From: Paraburkholderia sp. UYCP14C
Lineage (GTDB): Bacteria > Pseudomonadota > Gammaproteobacteria > Burkholderiales > Burkholderiaceae
Direction: 5' to 3'
NCBI RefSeq assembly: GCF_004197395.1
Contig: NZ_SELS01000028.1
Span: forward strand, 1-64,000
Length of the DNA: 64,000 nucleotides
Below are positions 20,987-30,189 of this stretch, one piece after another (positions within the stretch are counted from its first letter, which is position 1; each line of letters begins with the position of its first letter). The position numbers were made by a program, and so were the translations under genes. Below the pieces are notes generated by a model. It saw only the letters and a program-made list of their open reading frames with translations, did not search any database and had not been told where the DNA came from.

Positions 20987-21365
20987 GGCGCGCCGTAGCA
21001 TCACGCCGTCAATCCGCCCCGGGCCTGTCGCGAAGATAGGCCGTCAACGCTGCTTCCACTTCGGCCTGAAGCCGTCGCCGCTCGGCTGCGGTCTGACGTG
21101 CGTACAAACCGGGCGGGCCCCTGGCGATCATCAACGCCACTTCCGCCACGCGCATAGCGTCGCCTTTGCCGAGTGTCGGCGCGCGTGCCTCGAAGGGGTC
21201 TGCGAAACGCTGCCTCGCGCGTGAAGTGAAACACACCGCCGATACCTCGGGTTTGAATCTTGCTGCCGACGATCAGGCGGCCGCTCGAATCGGCGTGCCC
21301 GTTTTGCTTCGCGGCAGGCAAGCCTGATTGGATGCCCGCGGCGCATCCAACCAGGGAGACGTGTG
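20987..21365. other. Intergenic stretch after kup
   Basis: A minus-strand ORF of up to 106 codons covers much of this stretch. An internal start at 21155 has AAAGG upstream and would give 48 residues, but no family was recognised. I cannot decide whether it is a gene. Confidence 0.3.
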
Positions 21366-22862
21366 ATGGGCGACGAGACTCACCAGAATCACGGACACGA
21401 CCGCCGCCGCTTTCTTGCGGGCGTAGCCGCCGTGGCCGGCAGCGTTGCGCTATCGGGTTGCGGAGGCGGCGGATCGAGCGGCGGAGGATCAGGCGGAGCG
21501 GGCGGAGACGGCGGCGACCCCGCGTCCCCGATTACCGACATTCCGTCGCCGAGCGCCGCCGACCGCTATAGCCTGCCGCGCCCGGCGTTGCCCGCGCCGG
21601 CCGCTTCGGGCATCGACTTCATCGTGCTGGTGACGATGGAAAATCGTTCCTTCGATCATTTCCTCGGCTGGGTGCCTGGCGCCGAGGGCCGGCCCGCTAA
21701 CCAGCAGTTCAAGGACGCGTTCGGCGCGATGCATACGCCGTTTTCCCTTGCGGCGAATGCCGCGTACGGCTATCAGGCGTGCTCCTACCAGGACCCCAAT
21801 CACAGCTTCTCGGGGGCCCGCACGCAACTGGCTTCGGGGGCGATGAATGGCTGGCTGCTGACGCCGGGCACGAGCCTGATTCCCGGCGATCTGCTGCCTA
21901 TCGGCTACTACACGTCGGCCGATCTGCAATTTTTCAACGCCGTGGCGAGCAGTTACACGATCGGCGACTTCTACTTCAGCGGCATCCTGACCAGCACGTT
22001 TCCCAATCGCCTGTACCTGCATAGCGGCGCGACGGATCGGCTCGATGACAGCGCGGGCACTTCGTCGCTCGCCACGATCTGGGACAAGCTGAACGACGCC
22101 GATGTCGACTGTCGCTACTACTACCACGACGTGCCGTTCACGGCGCTTTATGGCACGCGGTATCTCGGCATTTCGCGCCCGTTTGCGGACTTCCTCGTGA
22201 ATGCCGCGGCGGGGACGCTGCCGCCATTCTGCATGATCGATCCGTCGTTCACGGGCGAGCCGGAAGGCGTTTCCGCCGACGATCATCCGCATGCCGACAT
22301 CCGCGACGGCGAGGCGTTTCTCGCGCAGGTCTACGAGGCGCTGCGCACGAGTCCGACATGGAGCCGCACGCTGATGATCGTCGTCTACGACGAATGGGGC
22401 GGCTTTCTCGAACACGTGGTGCCGCCCACCAGGCCGATCAGCAACAGCGAACTCTCGCTTGGCAACGACGGCAAGCTCGGCTTTCGCGTGCCGCTCGCGC
22501 TGCTTGGCCCGCGCGTGCGCGCCGGCTCGGTCACGCGCTATCCGTTCGACCCCAGCTCGATTCACGCGCTGCTGCAATGGCGCTTCGGCTTGCAGCCGCT
22601 TGGGGTGCGCGGCAGCGATGCGGCGACGGTCAATCTCGCTTACGCGCTCGATTTAACCGACGCGCCGCGCACCGACGCTCCCGCGTTCACGGTCGCCCAG
22701 GGGCCGTTCGGCGGAGCGTGCCTGGGGGCGCTCGCGCCTTCGCCGTCGAGCTCGGTATCGGCGATCGATCAGTCGCAAAAGCCGGCAGTCAACCCGACGG
22801 CGGACCGCTTCGCGGAGTTGCGCGCGAAGGCGGCGTCATTGGGATTCCAGACCGGAGGCTAG
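21366..22862 (+). CDS. Phospholipase C / acid phosphatase superfamily lipoprotein, Tat-exported
   Basis: The 498-residue protein opens with a twin-arginine signal (DRRRFLAGVAAVAGSVAL) ending in a lipobox SGC, then a Gly/Ser-rich linker. The phosphoesterase domain shows VTMENRSFDHFLG, DPNHSF and DEWGGFLEHVVPP, the metal and phosphate motifs of the PLC/AcpA superfamily. It would hydrolyse phospholipids or phosphate esters outside the inner membrane. ATG at 21366 is preferred over the GTG just before it because GGAG then sits eight bases upstream. PLC enzymes of the family are usually longer (about 700 residues), so this is a short member without the C-terminal repeats. Confidence 0.88.
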   Translation: MGDETHQNHGHDRRRFLAGVAAVAGSVALSGCGGGGSSGGGSGGAGGDGGDPASPITDIPSPSAADRYSLPRPALPAPAASGIDFIVLVTMENRSFDHFLGWVPGAEGRPANQQFKDAFGAMHTPFSLAANAAYGYQACSYQDPNHSFSGARTQLASGAMNGWLLTPGTSLIPGDLLPIGYYTSADLQFFNAVASSYTIGDFYFSGILTSTFPNRLYLHSGATDRLDDSAGTSSLATIWDKLNDADVDCRYYYHDVPFTALYGTRYLGISRPFADFLVNAAAGTLPPFCMIDPSFTGEPEGVSADDHPHADIRDGEAFLAQVYEALRTSPTWSRTLMIVVYDEWGGFLEHVVPPTRPISNSELSLGNDGKLGFRVPLALLGPRVRAGSVTRYPFDPSSIHALLQWRFGLQPLGVRGSDAATVNLAYALDLTDAPRTDAPAFTVAQGPFGGACLGALAPSPSSSVSAIDQSQKPAVNPTADRFAELRAKAASLGFQTGG

Positions 22863-22957
22863 TGCTGGACTCCGACTCACCGTTGCGCGCGGCAAATTCT
22901 ATTCCAGAGAAAGCAGTGCAAACTTGCCGCCGCTGCCGTGATCGAAGACGAGACTGC
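22863..22957. other. Gap after the phosphoesterase
   Basis: Short spacer between the convergent phosphoesterase and the small minus-strand gene. No clear terminator with a T tract was found; a TTTTTTTC run at about 22974-22981 lies inside the small gene's C-terminal lysine codons. Confidence 0.3.
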
Positions 22958-23137
22958 CTAGCGGCGTGCCTTGCTTTTTTTCTTCGGCTTCGGCGGCGTG
23001 AGTGCGGCGGTCCAGAATGCGGAGACCGCGCGTTTGGATGCGGCGATCGTCCGTACTCTCGCGGCGTTCGCGACGGTATTGGCGCCGCTCAACCACATGC
23101 TCATGAACGGATTCTTCTTCGTCCAGGGATTTTTCAT
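22958..23137 (-). CDS. Small basic conserved hypothetical protein
   Basis: The 59-residue protein begins MKNPWTKKNPFMSMWLSGAN and ends with the lysine-rich TPPKPKKKSKARR. GAGG lies six bases upstream of the ATG. Short proteins with this MKNPW-KKNPFMSMWLSGAN start and basic tail occur in Burkholderia relatives as I recall, but I know no function for them. A middle helix (VANAARVRTIAASKRAVSAFW) resembles the amphipathic helices of phasins, so binding to polyester granules or membranes is a guess. Confidence 0.55.
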   Translation of the reverse strand: MKNPWTKKNPFMSMWLSGANTVANAARVRTIAASKRAVSAFWTAALTPPKPKKKSKARR

Positions 23138-23539
23138 GTCGGCCTCGATTGAATGAACGTCTGTCGGGAGGGAGCGCCATCGACAGGTCGACGCGCTCTG
23201 TCTTTGCGTCGGTGCCGCAGCGCAAGCACGCAATGACCGGTCCTGCTATTGAACCTGGCCATTTTCGTCCGGTCCCATGACAACTGGAAATCCTCCGGCA
23301 ACTTTTGATCACTTCATTCGGTGCTCGCGCGCGTGACGATGAAGGGCGCCCGCGAATCAGTACCGTTGTCCGTATTTCACCGGTAAAAGGCGCTTGCACG
23401 CTAGCCTGTTTTGCGAAGCGGGCCCCGCATTTGCTCGTGAAACCGTCTCGAAGCCCCGCAGTCGCGTGCAGCATGTCATCGGCACGCGCGGCGGGCCGCC
23501 TACGTCGACGTCACCGCGTCGCCCTCAACGGGTCCGCCG
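23138..23539. other. Divergent intergenic region before trehalase
   Basis: This stretch contains the promoters of the small minus-strand protein and of the trehalase gene. Plus-strand ORF 23305-24393 is the shadow of trehalase. No palindrome or binding site stood out. Confidence 0.35.
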
Positions 23540-25405
23540 ATGCCATTTGCTTTGTGGTCTTCCCGCGCGCGGCTGTATCGCCGCGCTGTCGCCTCGGTGG
23601 CCACCGCGCTGGTGCTCGCCGCGAGCACCGGCGTCGCCGCGCAATCCGCGCCAACGGTCGCGCAAACCAGGCCGGCCGTGCCGGTCATTACGCTGCCCGC
23701 ATCGGCTGTTGCTGCGAATGCCGCCAGCAGCGCCGCGCTCCGGCACATCGAAAACACGGATCACGCGCAGCCGTCGCCGGTCGTGCCGACGCCGCCGTCC
23801 GAACTGTACGGCGCGCTGTACCGCGACGTCGAACTCGCGCATCTGTACCCGGACAGCAAGACCTTTGCCGATATGTGGCCCAACGAGCCGCCGACGCAGG
23901 TCATCGCCGATTACAACAGCTGGCGCACGCAGCCGCAATTCGACCTGAAGCAGTTCGTCGATCAGCACTTCACGTTGCCTGCGCGCGCAGCGAAGCGCTA
24001 CGTGTCCGATCCGAACGACAGCGTCACCGCGCACATCGATATGCTGTGGAACGTGCTGCGCCGCGAGCCGGACGCCAGCGCGAGCCCGTACTCGTCGCTG
24101 TTGCCGCTGCCGTCGCCTTACATCGTGCCGGGCGACCGCTTCGACGAGATCTACTACTGGGATTCGTACTTCATCCTGCTGGGGCTCGACGCGAGCGGCC
24201 AGCACGCGCTCGTCGCCGACGAGCTCAACAATTTCTCGACCTTGATCGACCGCTATGGCCACATCCCCAACGGCAATCGCACGTATTACCTGAGCCGTTC
24301 CCAGCCGCCGTTCTTCGCGCAGATGGTGCAGTTGGTCGCGCGCAAGGAGGGCGATCAGGTGTACGCCCGCTATCTGCCCGAGCTGCGCCGTGAATACGCG
24401 TACTGGATGGCCGGCAGCGACCATCTCGCGTCCGGCAACGCGGCGCGCCATCTGGTGCGCCTCGCCGACGGCACGCTGCTCAATCGCTACTGGGACGAGC
24501 GCGCGGCGCCGCGCGACGAGTCGTACCGCGAAGATGTGATGACCGCGCAGCAGGTGCCGCAACGCGAGGCGCAGGATTTGTGGCGCAACCTGCGCGCGGG
24601 CGGCGAAACCGGCTGGGATTTCAGCTCGCGCTGGTTCGCCGACGGCAGAACGCTCGCGACCATCGACGTGACCTCGATAGTGCCGGTGGACCTGAACTGC
24701 CTGATGGTGGACCTCGAACGCACGCTCGCGAAAGCCTACCGTGTGACCGGCGATGCGGGTCACGCGGAAAATCTCGAACTACGCGCCCGCGTGCGCGCCG
24801 ATGCGATCCGCCGGGTGCTGTGGGATCCGCAACTGCATGCGTTCGGCGACTACGACTTCGTGCATCGCACGCTCACGCACCGGCTCACTGCCGCGACCGT
24901 GTATCCGCTGTACGCCGGCGTCGCGACCCGCAACGACGCGCGCGAAGTGGCGCAGACGATCCGGCGCGATCTGCTGCGCCCGGGCGGTCTCGCGACGACG
25001 CGCACCAATACCGGCCAGCAGTGGGACGAACCGAACGGCTGGGCGCCGCTGCAGTATCTCGCGGTAATCGGGCTGCGCCGCTATAGCGAGCCGGAGCTCG
25101 CGCGCGATATCGCGACGCGCTGGATTCGCACCGACGTCGCGTACTACCAGCGCACCGGCAAGCTGGTCGAAAAGTACGACGTCGACGCGAGCGACAAGTC
25201 CGCGGGCGGCGGCGAGTATCCGCTACAGGATGGCTTCGGCTGGACCAATGGCGTGCTGCGCGTGCTGATGCAGCTCTATCCGGATGCGGTGAGGTCGACG
25301 AAGCCGGCCGATCTGCCGGGCGGTGAGGTGGGGGTAGCGGATGCGGCGGCGTCGGCGGCCGCCGCGCCGCAGACGTCGCACAGCACGTCGCGCGCGGGCC
25401 ACTAG
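23540..25405 (+). CDS. treA: Periplasmic alpha,alpha-trehalase (GH37)
   Basis: The 621-residue enzyme splits trehalose into two glucoses. A signal peptide (about residues 1-35, ending AAQSA) sends it to the periplasm. GH37 signatures are present: PGDRFDEIYYWDSYF near 200 and QWDEPNGWAPLQ near 494. The catalytic Asp is in GWDFSSRW near residue 359 and the catalytic Glu in GGGEYPLQDGFGW near 557. The first signature reads PGDRF where PGGRF is usual. The C terminus carries an Ala-rich tail. It stands alone, serving osmotic adjustment or trehalose use. Confidence 0.94.
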   Translation: MPFALWSSRARLYRRAVASVATALVLAASTGVAAQSAPTVAQTRPAVPVITLPASAVAANAASSAALRHIENTDHAQPSPVVPTPPSELYGALYRDVELAHLYPDSKTFADMWPNEPPTQVIADYNSWRTQPQFDLKQFVDQHFTLPARAAKRYVSDPNDSVTAHIDMLWNVLRREPDASASPYSSLLPLPSPYIVPGDRFDEIYYWDSYFILLGLDASGQHALVADELNNFSTLIDRYGHIPNGNRTYYLSRSQPPFFAQMVQLVARKEGDQVYARYLPELRREYAYWMAGSDHLASGNAARHLVRLADGTLLNRYWDERAAPRDESYREDVMTAQQVPQREAQDLWRNLRAGGETGWDFSSRWFADGRTLATIDVTSIVPVDLNCLMVDLERTLAKAYRVTGDAGHAENLELRARVRADAIRRVLWDPQLHAFGDYDFVHRTLTHRLTAATVYPLYAGVATRNDAREVAQTIRRDLLRPGGLATTRTNTGQQWDEPNGWAPLQYLAVIGLRRYSEPELARDIATRWIRTDVAYYQRTGKLVEKYDVDASDKSAGGGEYPLQDGFGWTNGVLRVLMQLYPDAVRSTKPADLPGGEVGVADAAASAAAAPQTSHSTSRAGH

Positions 25406-25541
25406 TCGCGCAGGACGCGCGGTCACACCGGCGAGTACCGAAGAGGTAGTAGCGATACCAGGATGATGGGTTGACTGCCTGACGGCGGCGCAGCCCGTTA
25501 CGATGCTTCGGATAGCGTAGCCACCCTGGAAAGTCTCGAAG

Positions 25542-26837
25542 ATGAATCGCAAGCTCGACATACCATCGGCCGAACCGGTGCCGCCGCAGGCGCAGGCCAC
25601 GGTGGCTGCGAAGGCCGTCCCGCCCGCCGACGATGACGCCGCCGCGCACTGGCAGCGCAATCTCTGCGTATGCGTGTTCGGCTCGTTCACCACCATCGTC
25701 GCGATGACGCTGCTGCTGCCGTTCCTGCCGCTCTACGTCGAGCAGCTCGGCGTGAAGGATCATGCGGCGATCGTGCAATGGTCCGGCGCCGCGTTCGGCG
25801 CGACCTTCTTCAGCGCGGCGCTCGTCGCGCCGCTGTGGGGCAAGCTCGCCGACCTCTACGGCCGCAAGCTGATGCTGATCCGCTCGAGCCTCGGCATGGC
25901 GGTCGCGATGTCGCTGATCGGCATGGCGCACTCGGCGTGGCAACTGGTCGCGTTGCGGCTGCTCGCGGGGCTGCTCGGCGGCTATGCATCGGGCTCGATG
26001 ATCCTCGTCGCGACGCAGACGCCGAAGGCGCGTTCGGGCTGGGCGCTCGGCGTGCTGTCGTCGGGGATCATGGCGGGCAATCTGGTCGGCCCGCTGCTCG
26101 GCGGCTTTCTGCCGCCGCTGATCGGCATTCGCGCGACCTTCTGGGCATCGGGCGCGGCGATCTTCGTCGCCTTTCTCGCGACGGCGTTCCTGATCCGCGA
26201 AACACCGGTGCGCAAGCGCGCGGAGAACGCGTCGAAGAAAGGCGCGTGGGCATCGGTGGACGACAAGCGGCCGGCCATCGCGATGCTTGCCACCGGTTTG
26301 CTGCTGATGGTCGCCAACATGTCGATCGAGCCGATCATCACCGTCTACGTCGCCCAACTCACGAAGCCTGAAAGCGTGACGATGGTCGCGGGCTTCGTGA
26401 TGTCGGGCGCGGCGCTCGGCAGCGTGATCTCGTCGTCGCGCCTCGGCAGGTTCGCCGATCGCACCGGGCACTGGAACGTGATCGTCGGCTGCCTCGCGGT
26501 AGCGGCGGTGCTGCTCATCCCGCAGGCGTTCGTCACCGCGAGCTGGCAGCTGATCGTGCTGCGCTTCCTGATGGGCATGGCACTGGGCGGCCTGTTGCCG
26601 TGCATTGCGAGCGTGATCCGCCACAACGTGCCGGCGAGCGTGACGGGCGCGATTCTCGGCTACTCGGTGTCGTCGCAGTACGCGGGGCAGGTGGCCGGGC
26701 CGCTGCTGGGCGGCTTCGTCGGCGGACACGTCGGCATGCGCGCGGTGTTTCTCGGCACCAGCGTGCTGATGGCGCTCGGCGCGCTCGCGAACTGGCGCGT
26801 GAAGTCGGGCCGGGCACGGGCAGCCGTGGTGCGCTGA
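25542..26837 (+). CDS. MFS exporter, drug:H+ antiporter type
   Basis: The 431-residue protein has twelve predicted helices with the MFS loop motif GKLADLYGRKLMLIRSS between helices 2 and 3 and a second copy SSRLGRFADRTGHWN after helix 8. The layout resembles MdtG-like multidrug exporters. A long polar N-terminal stretch of about 40 residues precedes helix 1. No regulator is adjacent. Substrate unknown. Confidence 0.85.
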   Translation: MNRKLDIPSAEPVPPQAQATVAAKAVPPADDDAAAHWQRNLCVCVFGSFTTIVAMTLLLPFLPLYVEQLGVKDHAAIVQWSGAAFGATFFSAALVAPLWGKLADLYGRKLMLIRSSLGMAVAMSLIGMAHSAWQLVALRLLAGLLGGYASGSMILVATQTPKARSGWALGVLSSGIMAGNLVGPLLGGFLPPLIGIRATFWASGAAIFVAFLATAFLIRETPVRKRAENASKKGAWASVDDKRPAIAMLATGLLLMVANMSIEPIITVYVAQLTKPESVTMVAGFVMSGAALGSVISSSRLGRFADRTGHWNVIVGCLAVAAVLLIPQAFVTASWQLIVLRFLMGMALGGLLPCIASVIRHNVPASVTGAILGYSVSSQYAGQVAGPLLGGFVGGHVGMRAVFLGTSVLMALGALANWRVKSGRARAAVVR

Positions 26838-27191
26838 TCACTTCCGCTGCGTCGGCGAGCGTCGGCAACGGCCGGGATGCCCGCATCGAGCATCTGCTCG
26901 CCGACTCATGCACCGGGTGCGGTGAGCGTCGCCCGAACGCCACGTCGACGCTCAACACATCCGCCATTCCGGCGCAAACACCCTTCCCCAAGTCGGCCAC
27001 CGCCCGCGTAAACCCCAGCGCGCGTCTGGCCAGATCCCACTTTGCGCGTTTTTTTATTCATGCTACTGTGAATCGCAGTCCGCAAGGCTATGCAAATTTA
27101 CATTGCAGCCAGCCGAGGCGGAGCTGGGATGGCATGAGTTGGCCACCTCACCGGACACACCCCAACGTGTAATCCCGACCAAGGAGAAAGC
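26838..27191. other. Intergenic region before the ABC importer operon
   Basis: CGCGC at about 27019-27023 and GCGCG at 27044-27048 flank an internal TCTGGCCAGA palindrome (27025-27034), and seven T follow at 27049-27055, so a loose intrinsic terminator for the MFS gene is possible. ATTCA-N8-TGAAT (27056-27073) comes next and may be an operator. AAGGAG precedes the first importer gene. Confidence 0.4.
27018..27055 (+). terminator. Possible rho-independent terminator after the MFS gene
   Basis: A five-base CGCGC/GCGCG stem enclosing the palindrome TCTGGCCAGA is followed directly by seven T. The stem is short and the loop long, so termination strength is uncertain, but the T tract is the longest in this part of the window. 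Confidence 0.35.
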
Positions 27192-28058
27192 GTGGTGACG
27201 CAGGTTCCGATCGACCGTAGCAGCATCGTTTCCGCGCACGCTTTGTCCCGCCCCCGTCTGGCCCCGGCGAAATGGCTCGTCGGGGCTGGCGTCGCGCTCA
27301 TCTACCTGTTCATGCTGAGCCCGCTGATCTTCGTGATCTGGCTGAGCTTCTTCAAGGACGCGATCATCACGTTCCCGCCGTCCGGCTACACGCTGTCGTG
27401 GTACGTCAACGCATGGCGCAACGACGCGTTCGCGAACGGTTTCGTGCTGTCGCTGAAGCTCGCGGCCGGCGCGGCGATCGGTGGCGTGGTGCTCGGTGTC
27501 GCGGCCTCGCTCGCACTCGCGCGCTACCGGTTTCCCGGGCGGCGCGTCGTCAGCAACACGCTGCTGCTGCCGCTGGTCGTGCCCGGCATCGTCGCCGGCA
27601 TTGCGACCTATCTGTTCTATCTGCGCGCCGAGAATGCGCTCGACACCGACATCGTCGGCACCTTCGGCGGCCTACTGCTCGCGCATATCTGCCTCACCAT
27701 CCCGTGGACGATCCGGCTCGTCACCGCGAGCCTGGGCCAGATCGACACGATGGTCGAGGAGGCGGCGCGCAATCTCGGCGCCGGCGCGTGGCGCACGCTG
27801 TGGCGCGTCACGTTGCCGATGCTGCGGCCGGCGATCGTCGCGTCCACGCTGTTCGGCTTCATCGTCTCGTTCGAGAACCTCGAGATGACCTTGCCGCTCG
27901 TCGGCCCCGGCAAGACGACGTTGCCGATCGCGATCATGCAGTACCTCGAATTCAATCTCGACCCAACCATCGCGGCGGTATCGGCCGCGCAGATCGTGCT
28001 GCTCGGCATCGTGATGCTGATCACCGATCGTTTCGTGAAGCTCGGCAAGGTGATCTGA
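27192..28058 (+). CDS. ABC importer permease, PotC-like
   Basis: The 288-residue inner-membrane protein has six helices and the binding-protein-dependent permease motif EEAARNLGAGAWRTLWRVTLPMLRPAIVAS (EAA loop, residues about 190-220) that contacts the ATPase. It is one half of the spermidine/putrescine-type importer whose other permease is encoded at 30190. It starts at GTG after AAGGAG. The ATPase gene follows after two bases. First gene of the catabolic block. Confidence 0.9.
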   Translation: MVTQVPIDRSSIVSAHALSRPRLAPAKWLVGAGVALIYLFMLSPLIFVIWLSFFKDAIITFPPSGYTLSWYVNAWRNDAFANGFVLSLKLAAGAAIGGVVLGVAASLALARYRFPGRRVVSNTLLLPLVVPGIVAGIATYLFYLRAENALDTDIVGTFGGLLLAHICLTIPWTIRLVTASLGQIDTMVEEAARNLGAGAWRTLWRVTLPMLRPAIVASTLFGFIVSFENLEMTLPLVGPGKTTLPIAIMQYLEFNLDPTIAAVSAAQIVLLGIVMLITDRFVKLGKVI

Positions 28059-28060
28059 TC

Positions 28061-29113
28061 ATGGCTCAGGTATCCCTGCGCAATCTGCGCAAGCAGTACG
28101 GTGCGACAACCGCGGTCGCCGACGTGTCGTTCGATATCGCCGAGGGCGAGCTGGTCGCGTTCCTCGGCCCAAGCGGCTGCGGCAAGACGACGACGCTGCG
28201 CATGGTCGCGGGTTTCGTCGAGCCGAGCGACGGCGAAATCTGGATCGGCAACACCGAGGTCACGCGGCTCGCGCCCGACAAGCGCAACACCGGCATGGTG
28301 TTTCAGCGCTATGCGTTGTTTCCGCACATGACCGTCGCGCAAAACGTCGCGTTCGGTCTGGAAATGCGGCGCGTACCGAAGGCGGAGCGCGCCACGCGCA
28401 TTCGCGAGGCGCTCGACATGGTGCGGCTGAGCTCGCTCGCGGAGCGCTATCCGCGGCAGTTGTCCGGCGGCCAGCAACAGCGTGTCGCGATTGCGCGCGC
28501 GCTCGCGATCCGGCCCGACGTGTTTCTGCTCGACGAGCCGTTGTCGAATCTCGACGCGAAGCTGCGCGTCGAGGTTCGCGAAGAAATCCGCGCGCTCCAG
28601 CAGCGTCTTGGTCTCACGACGATCTTCGTCACGCACGATCAGGAAGAAGCACTCGCGATGGCGGACCGCGTGGCCGTGATGCATGACGGACGCGTGCAGC
28701 AGATCGGCAGCGCCGACGAGTTGTACGAGCGGCCCGCTAATCCGTTCGTCGCGAGCTTTCTGGGGCGCATGAATTTCCTCGCGGGCCACGTCGACAACGG
28801 GCAATTCATCACGGCGAACGGCGAAAAAATCGCGGTCGATGCCGCCGCGCGCCATGCCAACACGCTCGGCATCCGTCCCGAGCGCCTGCGTCTCGCCGCG
28901 GCGCCCGAGCACAGCGAAGTATCGATTCCGGTGCGGCTGGCCGAGCGGATCTATCTCGGCGCGAGCGTCGAACTGCGTCTGACGAGCGAGCGTGGCCAGA
29001 GCCTCGTCGCGCTGGCGCCGAACACCGCGCATGCGGGTGCCGGCGGCTGGTCGCCCGGCGACACGCTGCACGCGTGCTTCAGAACCGAAGATTGCCTGCT
29101 TTTTTCCGCCTGA
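28061..29113 (+). CDS. ABC importer ATP-binding protein, PotA-like
   Basis: The 350-residue ATPase has Walker A GPSGCGKTTTLR near residue 38, Q-loop MVFQRYALFPHMTV, signature LSGGQQQRVAIARAL near 135, Walker B VFLLDEPLSNLDA, and a C-terminal TOBE domain (about 280-345, LGIRPERLRLA). It belongs to the spermidine/putrescine, iron and phosphonate importer subfamily. The start codon lies two bases after the permease stop, so they are cotranslated. It drives uptake of the block's unknown substrate. Confidence 0.92.
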   Translation: MAQVSLRNLRKQYGATTAVADVSFDIAEGELVAFLGPSGCGKTTTLRMVAGFVEPSDGEIWIGNTEVTRLAPDKRNTGMVFQRYALFPHMTVAQNVAFGLEMRRVPKAERATRIREALDMVRLSSLAERYPRQLSGGQQQRVAIARALAIRPDVFLLDEPLSNLDAKLRVEVREEIRALQQRLGLTTIFVTHDQEEALAMADRVAVMHDGRVQQIGSADELYERPANPFVASFLGRMNFLAGHVDNGQFITANGEKIAVDAAARHANTLGIRPERLRLAAAPEHSEVSIPVRLAERIYLGASVELRLTSERGQSLVALAPNTAHAGAGGWSPGDTLHACFRTEDCLLFSA

Positions 29114-29124
29114 AGGACCATAAA

Positions 29125-30186
29125 ATGAGCCATCCCATCACGCGCCGCACGTTTCTGAAAGCTGCATCCGGTCTGCTCGTCGCTCCGTCTCTCGGCTTCG
29201 ATCCGCGCGCGGCGTTGGCGGCCGATGCTTGTCCCAGTGTGGTCGTCGGCACGTGGGGCGGCGATTATCTGAACCTGCTCGAACAGAACATCGGCAAGCC
29301 GATCATCGAGTCCGCGGGCGGTCACGTCACCTACGACTCGGCCGATCAGATCGGCCGCATGACCAAGCTGCGCGCGGAGAAAATGTCACGTCACGGTTCG
29401 CTCGACGTCGCCTGCCTGGCCGACATCGACATGTTCGACGTGAACCGTTCGGGCGTGCTCGAACCGCTGGACCCGAAACTGGTGCCGAACTCGGCGCGCA
29501 CGATCGAAGCGCTACGCCGCCCGTATTCGATTCCGCACATCTTCAGCGCGATGGTGATCGTCTACAACCCGGAGAAGTTTCAGGCGAAGCCAGACTCGCT
29601 CGCGGTCGCGCTCGATCCGAAACTGAAGGGACGGGTGGGCTTTTCCGACATTCTGTACAACTTCAACGTGCTGCAATCGTCACTCGCGGCGGGCCAGCAC
29701 AACGGCGACACGGCGGCCGGCATCCAGTTTCTGCGCGAGGTGCGCAAGCAGCAGCCGAAGGTTTATCCGTCGAACGAAGCGGTCGCGGCGGCGCTGAAAA
29801 GCGGCGAAATCTGGATGACCTGCATGTGGAAGGCGCGCGCGTTGCAGTGGAAAAAAGGCGGCGTGCCGGTCGACTACGCGTTCCCGAAAGAGGGCGGCGT
29901 GCCGGTCACGTTCGAAGCCGCCGTGCCGAAGAACGCGCCGACGCGTGGCTGTGGCTTCAACTATCTGAACGCGATGCTCGATCCGCGCGCGCAGATCGGC
30001 TTCGCCGAGACGATGGGCTACGCGCCGACCGTCACCGATGCGGCCTTGCCGCCGACGCTGCAACAGAGCGTCGGCTTCACGAATGCCGAACTCGACCGCC
30101 TCGTGAAAGTCGACTATGCGCGTTTCACCGCGGAAAAGCCGGCGCTGCTCGACTTCTGGAACAAGGAATTCAAGCCGGGACTTTGA
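29125..30186 (+). CDS. Periplasmic solute-binding protein, PotD/spermidine-putrescine family (copy 1)
   Basis: The 353-residue protein has a Tat-type signal (TRRTFLKAASGLLVAPSLG) and a mature part opening VVVGTWGGDYLNLLEQN. It belongs to the family-1 extracellular binding proteins that serve PotA/B/C-like importers. The ATG at 29125 follows AAGGACC; an earlier in-frame start would lose the Tat position. It is paralogous to the binding protein at 34777, sharing VVVGTWGGDY, AVPHIFSA/SIPHIFSA, ALKSGEI, WKAR-LQWKK and MGYAPT. The acidic residues that hold polyamines were not identified, so the ligand need not be a polyamine. Confidence 0.9.
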   Translation: MSHPITRRTFLKAASGLLVAPSLGFDPRAALAADACPSVVVGTWGGDYLNLLEQNIGKPIIESAGGHVTYDSADQIGRMTKLRAEKMSRHGSLDVACLADIDMFDVNRSGVLEPLDPKLVPNSARTIEALRRPYSIPHIFSAMVIVYNPEKFQAKPDSLAVALDPKLKGRVGFSDILYNFNVLQSSLAAGQHNGDTAAGIQFLREVRKQQPKVYPSNEAVAAALKSGEIWMTCMWKARALQWKKGGVPVDYAFPKEGGVPVTFEAAVPKNAPTRGCGFNYLNAMLDPRAQIGFAETMGYAPTVTDAALPPTLQQSVGFTNAELDRLVKVDYARFTAEKPALLDFWNKEFKPGL

Positions 30187-30189
30187 ACC

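Noticed and set aside
21009-21236. A 75-codon minus-strand ORF after kup
   Set aside because: An internal start has a weak AAAGG, but nothing in the sequence identifies a family, so it is not called a gene.
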